Source of the DNA: Synergistaceae bacterium
GTDB lineage: Bacteria; Synergistota; Synergistia; Synergistales; Aminobacteriaceae
Direction: 5' to 3'
DNA: 64,000 nucleotides
Assembly (NCBI GenBank): GCA_018436725.1
Contig: JAHDKT010000013.1
Span: 1 to 64,000, forward strand
Shown here: positions 8,066-15,724 of the stretch, piece by piece
How positions within the stretch are numbered: the first letter of the stretch is position 1
Layout: every line of letters starts with the position of its first letter
The notes under the pieces: model-generated
Told to the model about the DNA's origin: nothing
The model's database searches: none
The model's input: only the letters and a program-made list of their open reading frames with translations
Translations under genes and position numbers: made by a program

Positions 8066-9393
8066 AAGTCTTTCCCTCCCGATCTCTTCAAAATCGCTGC
8101 CATATAAAAACCATCGAGCCACGGCAATTCAGGCCAGACATACGTACCCCAAGGCCGCCCTTTTCGAAAATGCTTTGTTGCAACTGGAAATGAGAGTTCT
8201 ACGAGAGAAGGATCTTCCGAGAGAACTCCGGCGACTACGTTCTCGTTCTCGGCTTTGAAAAGGCTACATGTAGAGTAGACTACAATTCCCCCCGGCGCAA
8301 GAAGGGAGACGGCCCTTCTTAATAAATTTCTTTGGAGAACGGCGAAGGATTCCAGTTTTTCCGCAGTAAGACGCCATTTTCCTTCTGGATGTCGACTCCA
8401 TGTGCCGCTCCCCGAACAGGGGGCGTCAAGAGAAATCAACCCGGGGGTTCTCACAGGATCGGTATGAAGAGCATCTCCTGTTGTGAACGCCGGTAGGCGG
8501 TCGATATGCAGTCTTTTCATTTCGCGCAAGGCCGCCGAAACACGGCCCGGAGAGAGTTCCATGCACTCCAGCGGAACATCGGGGAAAAGACGAGCAAGAT
8601 GGCCGGATTTAATTCCTCTTCCGGAGCACATCTCAAGAACGGGCCCCCCCTTGTACACTTTGCGAATACCTTCAACTACAAGCATGGAGCCTTCGGACTG
8701 GGGAGTCGACCATCCCTCCGCATATCCTGGAAAGATCCCCGGAAAAATAGTGGAACTTAAGCGAACGCCCGAGGAGACAAGTGGAGAACGCCAACAACGT
8801 ATTCCTTTTCGCTGCGCATCCACACAAATCGTCTCGATTTTTTCGTATGGAAAGATGCGAAACGCTGAATATGGACGGATCCGAGCCATTCGCAAAAGAT
8901 CCTTTGCCTCGTCGCCGAAAGTGTTCCTCCATACAGCGGCCGCCCACTGGGGGATTCCGGCAAACAGCGCCTGGTCCCTTGCGTTACCTGAGGCTTCGAA
9001 TGCGGAAAGGCGTGCATGTCCTTCGTCCGCCACTTTCCGAAGAACAGCATTAAGAAGCTTTGCTCCTTTTTCTTCACCTTTTTCCTTGAGTATCTGGACA
9101 AGAGCATTGACCAGAACGCGGGGGGCGAATTTTTTCAGTTCAAGCAGACCGGCGGTGCCTATGCAAAGGGCATCCTCCGTCAAACGGGACAAGCCCGCGG
9201 GGGACGATTTCAGAAAAGAGGAGTACACTTCCTTCCAGAGAAACTGCCTTCTGAGAGCAATATACACAAGAGACGACGCCAAAGAAAGTTCCCCGGGAGA
9301 CATGGAGTTCCCGAAGCGTCTGATAACCTCGGATGCGAATTTCCCCTCCCGCACTTCGCTCCAGGTCAGAAGAGCAGCTTCGACGCCTCTCAC
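8062..9393 (-). CDS. rsmB: 16S rRNA m5C967 methyltransferase RsmB-like
   Basis: A 443-residue protein with an N-terminal NusB-like helical domain and a C-terminal SAM-dependent RNA cytosine-C5 methyltransferase domain. The catalytic motifs are present: LDAPCSGSGTWSRHPEGKW (motif IV, PC) and VVYSTCSLFKAENENVV (motif VI, the TCS nucleophile). The SAM-binding motif appears as VLEMCSGRGIKSGHLA, where Firmicute homologues read LDLCAAPGGK, a mild divergence. The start is GTG and overlaps the DUF6391 gene by 4 nt. The substrate position is inferred from family and architecture. Confidence 0.9.
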   Translation of the reverse strand: MRGVEAALLTWSEVREGKFASEVIRRFGNSMSPGELSLASSLVYIALRRQFLWKEVYSSFLKSSPAGLSRLTEDALCIGTAGLLELKKFAPRVLVNALVQILKEKGEEKGAKLLNAVLRKVADEGHARLSAFEASGNARDQALFAGIPQWAAAVWRNTFGDEAKDLLRMARIRPYSAFRIFPYEKIETICVDAQRKGIRCWRSPLVSSGVRLSSTIFPGIFPGYAEGWSTPQSEGSMLVVEGIRKVYKGGPVLEMCSGRGIKSGHLARLFPDVPLECMELSPGRVSAALREMKRLHIDRLPAFTTGDALHTDPVRTPGLISLDAPCSGSGTWSRHPEGKWRLTAEKLESFAVLQRNLLRRAVSLLAPGGIVVYSTCSLFKAENENVVAGVLSEDPSLVELSFPVATKHFRKGRPWGTYVWPELPWLDGFYMAAILKRSGGKDF

Positions 9394-10073
9394 GGAGAAA
9401 CCACCTCGGCAACTCTCGGCCCGCCCTTTTTTCTCGTCCGGATAAAGACGCTTGTCGGAGCAAGAAATGAGAGACCTCCAAAAGCGATTCGCTCGTTTTT
9501 CACATCCACGCCAACGACCTCCATCTCATCGAGTTCCGCTGAAACCGTTCCGTACAACTGTGCAAAAAAACTGAGTCGAGGTCCGATGAAGTACACCGCA
9601 ACAAGAGCGAGAATCGCCGCAAGAAGACTATAAATTCCGAATGTGCGCATAATGAAGAAAAGAAGAAATGCAAAAAGAGTATTGGCGAGAAGGACGGTTA
9701 TCCCGCAACGATGATAAAACGCAAGCGAGCGTTCTCCCCTGCGGATGCGATCCAAAGCGGTCCGCGCCGCCTCGAAAGCTGCCTCCGGATCGATTGATCC
9801 TCTTAAAGAGAAGCCGTCCTCCACAGGCATACCTTCTATATTCAAAACGCCGAATTGTTCTTCGAGAACACGTATCGTACCGTGTGCAAGCGCATGATTC
9901 CTTCGAACAGTCCTGTTCGTAAGAATACGAAAGAGCTGCGCCGGTTTTGCGATGATCCACAGAAAGGACTGTATCGAAAAACCAAGGGGGATAAGCACAA
10001 AGAAAATGAGGATAAGCAGCAGAAAAAACCACGGGAAAAGAAAAATAAAGATTAAAAAAAAGAGCAAAGGCAT
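9390..10073 (-). CDS. DUF6391-type membrane protein
   Basis: About 228 residues. Two very hydrophobic N-terminal segments (starting MPLLFFLIFIFLF) come first. A soluble region with the motif RRNHALAHGTIRVLEEQFG follows, then at least one further hydrophobic hairpin (FALLANT-like and SLLAAILALVAVYFIG). The NHALxHxTI motif is what I associate with DUF6391, a family of unknown function. I chose the ATG at 10071-10073, with AAGGA about 10 nt upstream; the longer frame runs through the terminator at 10105-10137. It is the first gene of the run that ends at recA, overlapping rsmB by 4 nt. Confidence 0.75.
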   Translation of the reverse strand: MPLLFFLIFIFLFPWFFLLLILIFFVLIPLGFSIQSFLWIIAKPAQLFRILTNRTVRRNHALAHGTIRVLEEQFGVLNIEGMPVEDGFSLRGSIDPEAAFEAARTALDRIRRGERSLAFYHRCGITVLLANTLFAFLLFFIMRTFGIYSLLAAILALVAVYFIGPRLSFFAQLYGTVSAELDEMEVVGVDVKNERIAFGGLSFLAPTSVFIRTRKKGGPRVAEVVSP

Positions 10074-10104
10074 AGGTATTCTGTTCCTTTCTCCCCGAGG
10101 TAAT

Positions 10105-10137
10105 AAAAAGGAGCGACCGGGAAAGCCGCTCCTTTTT
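10105..10137 (-). terminator. Rho-independent terminator of the zinc peptidase gene
   Basis: A perfect 11-bp inverted repeat (arms 10105-10115 and 10127-10137, core GGAGCG/CGCTCC) with an 11-nt loop. On the minus strand it ends in a T-rich tract (TTTTTATTA). It closes the zinc peptidase transcription unit and separates it from the downstream minus-strand run. Confidence 0.85.
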
Positions 10138-10173
10138 CCCAGATCATCGCCTCGCAGCGGACTCGGAAAATGT

Positions 10174-10869
10174 TCAATCTCTGCTACCGAACATCCCCCG
10201 AAGAACGAGAAGCCGAATAAGCTGAGCGAACGCCATAACAGTCGCCGCGATATAGGTCCATGATGCTGCACGTAAAACCGCACCTGCTCCGCCGATCTCA
10301 TCCGCCGACAGCATTCCTGTATCGGCTAGAACCCTGAGGGCTCGGTTGCTTGCGTCGAATTCCACCGGCAGTGTCACTAGATGGAATACGATCACACCTA
10401 AAAAGAGAAGAATTCCCAAGTCCATCAGCATCTGACCGCGGAGAAGAATGCCTATGAAAAAGAGCGGGAACGCCAATGTAGAACCAATTCCCACAACAGG
10501 GACTATCGAGTTCCGAATCTTAAGGGGCGAGTAGTTCACACTGTCCTGAATGGCGTGTCCAACTTCGTGTGCGGCAACTCCGATCGCGGCGATACTTGAA
10601 CTCCCGAATACCGAATCCGAGAGACTCAGGCTCTTGTCCCGGGGATCGTAGTGATCGGTTAGGTTGCCGCCTACTCTTCGAACCGGAACACTCGTCAATC
10701 CGAAACGATCAAGAAGAGCCCTGGCAACCGCTGAAGCCGTAACTCCTCTCCGAGAGGCAACACGGCTGTAATTCGCGAATACGCTTTTCACCCTCATCTG
10801 CGCCCACATGGCTAAAAGAAGCGCAGGAATCAACAACATCATGGTTGAATCAAAGAAAAAAGGAAACAT
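10174..10869 (-). CDS. Membrane neutral zinc metallopeptidase (YugP-like)
   Basis: A 231-residue protein of the Zn-dependent membrane protease family (PF04298, Bacillus YugP-like). An N-terminal membrane helix is followed by the GNLTDHYDPRDKSLSLS block, the zinc-binding HEVGHAIQ motif near residue 110, and further hydrophobic helices. The DHYDP and HEVGHA motifs are diagnostic. The exact substrate is unknown; the family is presumed to act in membrane protein quality control. The start is the ATG at 10867-10869 with GAGGAGG 9 nt upstream. A terminator follows the gene, so it is a single-gene unit. Confidence 0.9.
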   Translation of the reverse strand: MFPFFFDSTMMLLIPALLLAMWAQMRVKSVFANYSRVASRRGVTASAVARALLDRFGLTSVPVRRVGGNLTDHYDPRDKSLSLSDSVFGSSSIAAIGVAAHEVGHAIQDSVNYSPLKIRNSIVPVVGIGSTLAFPLFFIGILLRGQMLMDLGILLFLGVIVFHLVTLPVEFDASNRALRVLADTGMLSADEIGGAGAVLRAASWTYIAATVMAFAQLIRLLVLRGMFGSRD

Positions 10870-10925
10870 AGCCCCCGACCTCCTCAATATGCTCTTATTC
10901 TAAGGGGAAAGGGTACACCGCGCAC

Positions 10926-10968
10926 CTCTTTCCTCCATCGGTATTTTACACGGTTATGGAGGAAAGAG
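10926..10968. repeat. 13-bp perfect inverted repeat between peptidase and aminotransferase genes
   Basis: Arms CTCTTTCCTCCAT (10926-10938) and ATGGAGGAAAGAG (10956-10968) enclose a 17-nt AT-rich loop. It lies just after the stop of the DegT-type gene and before the peptidase gene, both on the minus strand. There is no T-run on either side. It may be a transcript 3'-end stabiliser, a non-canonical terminator or a protein-binding site. Confidence 0.55.
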
Positions 10969-10982
10969 CAATAATGGTCAGA

Positions 10983-12116
10983 CTATTTTCCGTAAAATTT
11001 CCCTATCGCTTCAACAATGCGCCGCTGTTCCTCCATCGAGAGTTCGGGAAAAACCGGAAGCGCCAGCGTTTCCTCGCTGAGCCGTTCGGACACCGGGAAA
11101 TCTCCTTTTTTATAACCGAGGAAAGAGAAGCACTTCTGAAGATGAAGGCTCAACGGATAGTACACCCTGCTGACAATGCCTTCCGCATCAAGGAATTTCT
11201 GCAGATCGTCCCGCTGCGGAACACGGACAACGTATTGGTGGAATATATGATGATTGCCGTCCAGTTCAACCGGTGGGGAGACTCTATCCAGAAGACCCTT
11301 TTCGGCGAAAAGAGCGTAATACCGTCCAGCTACTGTACGTCGCTCTTCGTTCCACTCCTCGAGATGGCGAAGTTTAACGCGGAGAACGGCCGCTTGGAGA
11401 GAGTCGAGGCGGCTGTTCAATCCGACCTCGTCGTGGAAATAGGTGGCGCCGGCGCCGTGAACACGCAGTTTTCGAAGCCGCTCGGCGATACGGTCGTCTT
11501 TCGAGACGATCATTCCACCATCTCCGTATCCTCCAAGATTTTTAGTGGGAAAAAATGAGTAGCATCCGATGGAACCAACCGTTCCCGCACGGAGGATCTT
11601 GCCGTCCAAGGATCTCCAGGCTCCGAAAGCCTGCGCCGCGTCTTCCACTACCGCGACTCCGCGCTGGTCGAGAGCATCCAGGCATCCTTCCAAGGGCGCC
11701 ATCTGGCCGAAGATATGCACCGGGAGAAAAGCCTTGGTTTTTGATGTGACAGCTTCAAGGACTTTTCCCGTATCGATGTTGAACGTCGCCGGATCGACGT
11801 CGACGAAGACCGGGGTTGCTCCCAAGCGTGTAATACAGCTCGCCGTGGCGAAAAAGCTATAGGGGGTCGTGATTACTTCGTCCCCTTCTCCGATATCAAG
11901 AGCCATGAGGGCAAGGATAAGCGCATCTGTTCCCGAGGCGCATCCGATGGCCGATACTCCGCCGAGATAGTTCTCGCACTCTTTCTCAAAAAGCGCGACA
12001 TCCGGTCCGAGGATAAAATGCTGGCTCTCAAGCACGCCGTGAATCGCTTCAAGCATCTCGTCCTTGACTCTCGCATAATTCCTGACAAGATCCAACGTAG
12101 GTATTTTCGCTGCCAT
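10983..12116 (-). CDS. DegT/DnrJ/EryC1/StrS-family aminotransferase
   Basis: A 377-residue PLP enzyme of the sugar aminotransferase family, which transaminates nucleotide-linked keto-sugars. Motifs seen: GCASGTDALILAL, VEDAAQAFGA (PLP-contacting Asp and Gln), the Schiff-base lysine in SFFPTKNLGGYGDGGMI and the VNSRLD-like GLNSRLDSLQAAVL. The ATG at 12116 has GGGGAGG about 11 nt upstream. No glycan biosynthesis genes surround it. The neighbour upstream is a GntR-type regulator on the same strand, 190 nt away; that gap shows no gene. The natural substrate cannot be deduced; some relatives act on non-sugar substrates. Confidence 0.92.
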   Translation of the reverse strand: MAAKIPTLDLVRNYARVKDEMLEAIHGVLESQHFILGPDVALFEKECENYLGGVSAIGCASGTDALILALMALDIGEGDEVITTPYSFFATASCITRLGATPVFVDVDPATFNIDTGKVLEAVTSKTKAFLPVHIFGQMAPLEGCLDALDQRGVAVVEDAAQAFGAWRSLDGKILRAGTVGSIGCYSFFPTKNLGGYGDGGMIVSKDDRIAERLRKLRVHGAGATYFHDEVGLNSRLDSLQAAVLRVKLRHLEEWNEERRTVAGRYYALFAEKGLLDRVSPPVELDGNHHIFHQYVVRVPQRDDLQKFLDAEGIVSRVYYPLSLHLQKCFSFLGYKKGDFPVSERLSEETLALPVFPELSMEEQRRIVEAIGKFYGK

Positions 12117-12306
12117 GGAAACACGTACCTCCCCTGAAAATTAACGAAACGCAGCACACTCCGCCGTTCCGCCCGCAATATAAACTTCATACATCATCAT
12201 CACTGTTTCGCGGCGGATTTTGGCGCGGAACACAAAAAACAGGCGAACGCTCCCGACTTCTTTTCGGAGGCAAACGCAGGAGGTAAAAAAGAGAGACTCG
12301 GAACAG

Positions 12307-12966
12307 TTACTCTTCGGCGACGATCTTATCCAGTCCGGCGACTGTTTCCTCCAGGTGCGCCTTCATCAGCGCGACGCACTTCTCCTTGTCATGCGCCCTG
12401 AGCGCTGAGAGAATATCCTTGTGGTCATCAGGTGTCGGCGATGTCTCCGGATGATAAAAAGGATCATAGAAGACGACGTAGGCATTCGTTCTCGCCAGAA
12501 TATTTTCAACATATTCTGCAAGAACTCTGTTTCCGCTCGCATCAGCCACCGTTTTGTGAAAAGCCTCGTTTACTTCGAGATACGTTTCAAGGTCCTTGTC
12601 TTCGATCGCTCGCGCTTCTTCGACAAGGGCCTCTTCGATTCGGCGAAGATGACGCTCCCCTATCCTCTCCGCAGCAAGTTGTATAGCAAGACACTCCAGC
12701 TGCTCCCTGACGAGGAATGTATCCTCGATTTCCCGAATTGTCGGCGCTGCAAGACGGGCTCCGCTGTTCGGGATGATCATAACGAGCCCTTCGCTCGCCA
12801 GACGCCGTAAAGCCTCTCTGACCGGCGTTCTGCTGACACCCATCTGGACTGCTATATTCACTTCGGGTAAGCGCTGTCCCGGTTTCAGTTGTTTTGTTAT
12901 AATGCGATGACGAAGCTCCTGATAAGCGTAATCAGCAGACGTGGTGTACAAACGTGGTTCTCTCAT
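12307..12966 (-). CDS. GntR-family (FCD) transcriptional regulator
   Basis: A 219-residue regulator. The N-terminal winged helix-turn-helix (YQELRHRIITKQLKPGQRLPE, then GVSRTPVREALRRLASEGLV) is the GntR signature. The C-terminal all-helical FCD domain (FLVREQLECLAIQLAAERI, then VNEAFHKTVADASGN) binds organic or amino acids, often with a metal, through His and Asp residues such as the one in NEAFHKTV. The start is the ATG at 12964-12966 with GGAGG 7 nt upstream. A palindrome-like site and a -10 box lie just upstream, which suggests autoregulation. Its targets might include the downstream aminotransferase. Confidence 0.93.
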   Translation of the reverse strand: MREPRLYTTSADYAYQELRHRIITKQLKPGQRLPEVNIAVQMGVSRTPVREALRRLASEGLVMIIPNSGARLAAPTIREIEDTFLVREQLECLAIQLAAERIGERHLRRIEEALVEEARAIEDKDLETYLEVNEAFHKTVADASGNRVLAEYVENILARTNAYVVFYDPFYHPETSPTPDDHKDILSALRAHDKEKCVALMKAHLEETVAGLDKIVAEE

Positions 12967-13014
12967 CAAAGGACCTCCCTGTACTTTCTGAATTGATCGA
13001 GCGGGCAGAAATCA

Positions 13015-13036
13015 TTGTATAACAGTCTGTATTATA
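13015..13036 (-). promoter_or_regulatory. Promoter -10 and possible GntR operator
   Basis: On the minus strand a TATAAT (13031-13036) lies upstream of the GntR gene. The -35 is poor (TGTGAT at 16 bp spacing). Overlapping the predicted start of transcription, the plus strand reads TTGTATAACAG (13015-13025), one base from the TNGTNNNACNA half-palindrome typical of FadR/FCD regulators. This would place an autorepressor site at +1. Only the sequence match supports it. Confidence 0.4.
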
Positions 13037-13141
13037 TATCTTGATCCACTTTATCACATTCAGGATGAATCCACAAGATGGGTTGTGAAAATTTTCGATG
13101 CTGCAACAAGCTTTTTCTAAAAAAATGAAGGAGGGCTCCCT

Positions 13142-13363
13142 TTGCGTTTACTAATTCTGCTGCTCTCTATGGGGTCAGTTGTTTTCTACGGATACGCTCT
13201 TGCCGGTATGGGCGGATTTCTGATCGGGAGGGGACGGCTTGATTACGTGCTTTTCGGTCTGTTTCTTGGTACCGCTTCCGCGATTGCCTCCTTGCTGCTT
13301 TGGAGGCGCTGGCTTCTACAGATGGAAACAGAGATGGCGAGAGAGATGGGAAACGGTAAATGA
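13142..13363 (+). CDS. Small two-helix membrane protein
   Basis: A 73-residue protein with two hydrophobic helices, residues about 3-27 and 35-54, separated by a short GRGRLDY loop and followed by a charged amphipathic tail. The start is TTG (13142-13144), supported by AAGGAGGG about 6 nt upstream, which is why I accept it as a gene despite its size. It lies between two minus-strand genes and is transcribed alone on the plus strand. I do not recognise a family and assign no function. Confidence 0.65.
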   Translation: MRLLILLLSMGSVVFYGYALAGMGGFLIGRGRLDYVLFGLFLGTASAIASLLLWRRWLLQMETEMAREMGNGK

Positions 13364-13407
13364 TCGTTCCCGTCAAAGACACTCCGGCGCACCGTTTGAG
13401 CATGATT

Positions 13408-14772
13408 TCAGTAGTTCGCTCTTCCGCTCCACGCATCCGAAAGGCGCAGTACTGCTCCTTCCATGGCTTTTTCCGGAACAGCGGCAATCGAAAAGCGGAC
13501 GGCGAATACCTTCGATTTACGGAGAGCAAAACAGGCTCCGGGAGTGACGCGGACTCCGCAGCGTTCTGCAAGACCGGCGGCCTCCGTACCCTCCATTGCT
13601 CCCGTCGGGAACCAAAGATATATTCCCCCCTCCGGTTTGAAAAGGGGAACGGACGGGAAGTGTTTTTTCAAAAGGCCGTAGAGTTTCTCCATTCTTCCGG
13701 AAAGGATCTTTCGCGCTCTCTCGACCGCCGCAGCCAATCCTCCATTCTCGAGAAAACGGGAGACGACGCACTGAACGAGAGAGGACACGTGTCCTTGCCT
13801 GGAAGCGCTTATAGCCAGGTATGTTTCCCTGAGCGACGGCGGGAGAAGAGTATAGCCCAAACGCATACCGGGGAAGAGCGCCTGGCTGAACGAACCGATA
13901 TAGACGACGCCATGTCCTTCCTCCATCGCTTTCAATGCGGAAACTGATTTTTCACCGTATCGGAGTTCGCCGTAGCTGTCGTCCTCCAGTATCAAAAAGC
14001 CGCGCTCTCTGCGCAGGGAGAGGATTTTTTCCCGCAATGCGTGCGGCAGGGTGCGCCCGGTTGGATTTTGGAAGCTCGGGACAAGATACAGAGCATCGGC
14101 GGAAGAGAGCTGTTCAAGGCATGGAAGTGTGGAGTCGTCGAAGAGAGGAAGTGCGCGCAGGGGCATTTTTTCGTTTTTTGCAATCTTCGATATTTCCCCG
14201 TAAGAGAGTTCTTCCGCCCAGAGGCGGAAAATACCGCGCTCCTTGAAAGAGCGGAGCGCGGTGGAAATGGCGTCTTTGCCGCCGGAAGTCACGACAACTT
14301 CTTCCGGATGCGCTGGAATACCGCGTAAAACCGCATGATGCAGAAGAAGGCGCCTTAGAGAAGGATCCCCTTCGGGGGGGCTGCTTTCAAGAGCGGCCTC
14401 AAACGAGGGGAGAGAAAGCGATCGGCAGATTTCGGAAAGTGCGTGAAGAGGGAGAAGGTCCGTTGTCGGTTCTTCGCCATCGAACCGAAAAACCGGTTTC
14501 TCCCTGCGGAGGCCGGGTACCCCCTCCGCCCGAGAAGACGCCGCGTAGGTCCCGCTCCGCGCAGTCTGAACCACAAGGCCTTTTTCAGCAAGAAGATCGT
14601 AGGCGGCGACGACTGTGCATCTACTGACGCGAAGCATCCGTGCAAGTTCACGCGTCCCGGGAAGGCGTTCACCCGAAGAGATGCTTCCGGCGACAATCAT
14701 TTTTTCCAAGTGTTCGGCAAGCTGTAGATATAAGACGCCCGAGGAGTAGTTCAACGGAATTTCCAGCAGCAT
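13408..14772 (-). CDS. MocR-like HTH/aminotransferase-fold protein lacking the PLP lysine
   Basis: A 454-residue protein of the MocR/GabR/PdxR layout. The N-terminal GntR-type winged helix covers about residues 13-75 (LYLQLAEHLEKMIVAG, GTRELARMLRVSRCTVVAAYD), then a linker leads to a fold-type I aminotransferase domain. Several PLP-site motifs are present: VPSFQNPTGRTLP and LEDDSYGELRYG. However, the segment that normally reads SFSK..PG.R.G reads SFSQALFPGMRLGY, so the Schiff-base lysine is replaced by Gln (codon CAG, near 13883-13885). The protein probably cannot form an internal aldimine, so any PLP or amine sensing must differ from GabR. The ATG has AAGGAG upstream. It is divergent from the HAD gene. 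Confidence 0.85.
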   Translation of the reverse strand: MLLEIPLNYSSGVLYLQLAEHLEKMIVAGSISSGERLPGTRELARMLRVSRCTVVAAYDLLAEKGLVVQTARSGTYAASSRAEGVPGLRREKPVFRFDGEEPTTDLLPLHALSEICRSLSLPSFEAALESSPPEGDPSLRRLLLHHAVLRGIPAHPEEVVVTSGGKDAISTALRSFKERGIFRLWAEELSYGEISKIAKNEKMPLRALPLFDDSTLPCLEQLSSADALYLVPSFQNPTGRTLPHALREKILSLRRERGFLILEDDSYGELRYGEKSVSALKAMEEGHGVVYIGSFSQALFPGMRLGYTLLPPSLRETYLAISASRQGHVSSLVQCVVSRFLENGGLAAAVERARKILSGRMEKLYGLLKKHFPSVPLFKPEGGIYLWFPTGAMEGTEAAGLAERCGVRVTPGACFALRKSKVFAVRFSIAAVPEKAMEGAVLRLSDAWSGRANY

Positions 14773-14809
14773 GAGTTGATCTCTCCTTCCTTTTCAACGA
14801 AAGTACTTC

Positions 14810-14818
14810 TGGTACAAT
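14810..14818 (+). promoter_or_regulatory. Extended -10 promoter candidate for the HAD gene
   Basis: The sequence TGgTACAAT (14810-14818) is an extended -10 element with one mismatch to TATAAT. It sits 40 nt upstream of the HAD start codon in the divergent gap with the MocR-like gene. No good -35 is seen, as is typical for extended -10 promoters. Confidence 0.4.
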
Positions 14819-14857
14819 GCCTCGGAATAAGTGAATCTTATGCAAAGGAGCGGTTTT

Positions 14858-15709
14858 ATGAAAAAGTCTATATGCAAGTATACGCACGACATCGTCGTTT
14901 TCGATGTCGACGGGGTTCTTGTCGATACTTCAAGATCGTACTTCGCAGTCGTTGTCCAAGCCGTACAGTGGGCGTGGACAGAAGTTCTCCACGGCGAAAT
15001 CGACTGCGAGGGATTCACCGAAAGACATTTCGCATTGACTAAAACGCATCCGGCATTCAATGACGACTACGATATCGCATGGTCGATCGTTTGTCGCGCT
15101 GCCGCATCGAAGAATCCATCGCTCTCGAAAAGCCTTCCCTCGCCGGAAGAGTGGCGGGCTCTCCTGGAGGGGTGCACGAAAATGGATGTTCCTTCCTGGG
15201 TACGTCAGACCTTCGGCGAAGGGGTCCCTCGGCAACTGATACGCGGAGTCTGTGAAGAACTCTACTTCGGGGTACCTTCAACAGGAGAAGAAAACAACGC
15301 GCTTCTCTCGCCGAGAAAAGGGCTCTGGGAAAACGAACGTCCTATGATCTCTTGCTCCTGGAGGTCGCTTCCCGTTCCTGCGGGTATTTACACGGGCCGC
15401 ACCGCAAAAGAACTTCATCTTGCGCTCAGAGGACTGGGTTGGGAGGATTTTCCTAACTCCATGATCATCACGTCCGATTCCGGAATCACAAAACCCTCGC
15501 CTCGCGGACTGAAGATACTGTGCGAAACGGCAGGGGCGAATAACCCTCTTTTTCTTGGAGATACCGAGAGCGACCGACAGACGGTTCAGGCTTACGGGCA
15601 AGGCGCTTTTGCCGCTATAGGCGATTTTTTACCGGATGCCGAACTCGCGTTTCCCGGCCCGGAGGAAGCCCTTATGCACTTCGCCCTTCTGCCTTCGTCA
15701 AAAAAATGA
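14858..15709 (+). CDS. HAD-superfamily hydrolase (phosphatase)
   Basis: A 283-residue haloacid-dehalogenase-type hydrolase. Motif I DVDGVLVDT near residue 16 supplies the nucleophilic and acid/base aspartates. Motif II is in GIYTGRT, motif III is the lysine in SDSGITKPSPRGL, and motif IV is LGDTESDRQT. The overall pattern, with a large inserted cap, recalls the HAD-IA subfamily described as TIGR01548. The substrate is not deducible. The ATG at 14858 has AAAGGAG 8 nt upstream; the longer in-frame GTG at 14831 lacks one. It converges on the CobB/CbiA-like gene, 15 nt away. Confidence 0.85.
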   Translation: MKKSICKYTHDIVVFDVDGVLVDTSRSYFAVVVQAVQWAWTEVLHGEIDCEGFTERHFALTKTHPAFNDDYDIAWSIVCRAAASKNPSLSKSLPSPEEWRALLEGCTKMDVPSWVRQTFGEGVPRQLIRGVCEELYFGVPSTGEENNALLSPRKGLWENERPMISCSWRSLPVPAGIYTGRTAKELHLALRGLGWEDFPNSMIITSDSGITKPSPRGLKILCETAGANNPLFLGDTESDRQTVQAYGQGAFAAIGDFLPDAELAFPGPEEALMHFALLPSSKK

Positions 15710-15724
15710 AATAAAAGCGGAGGA

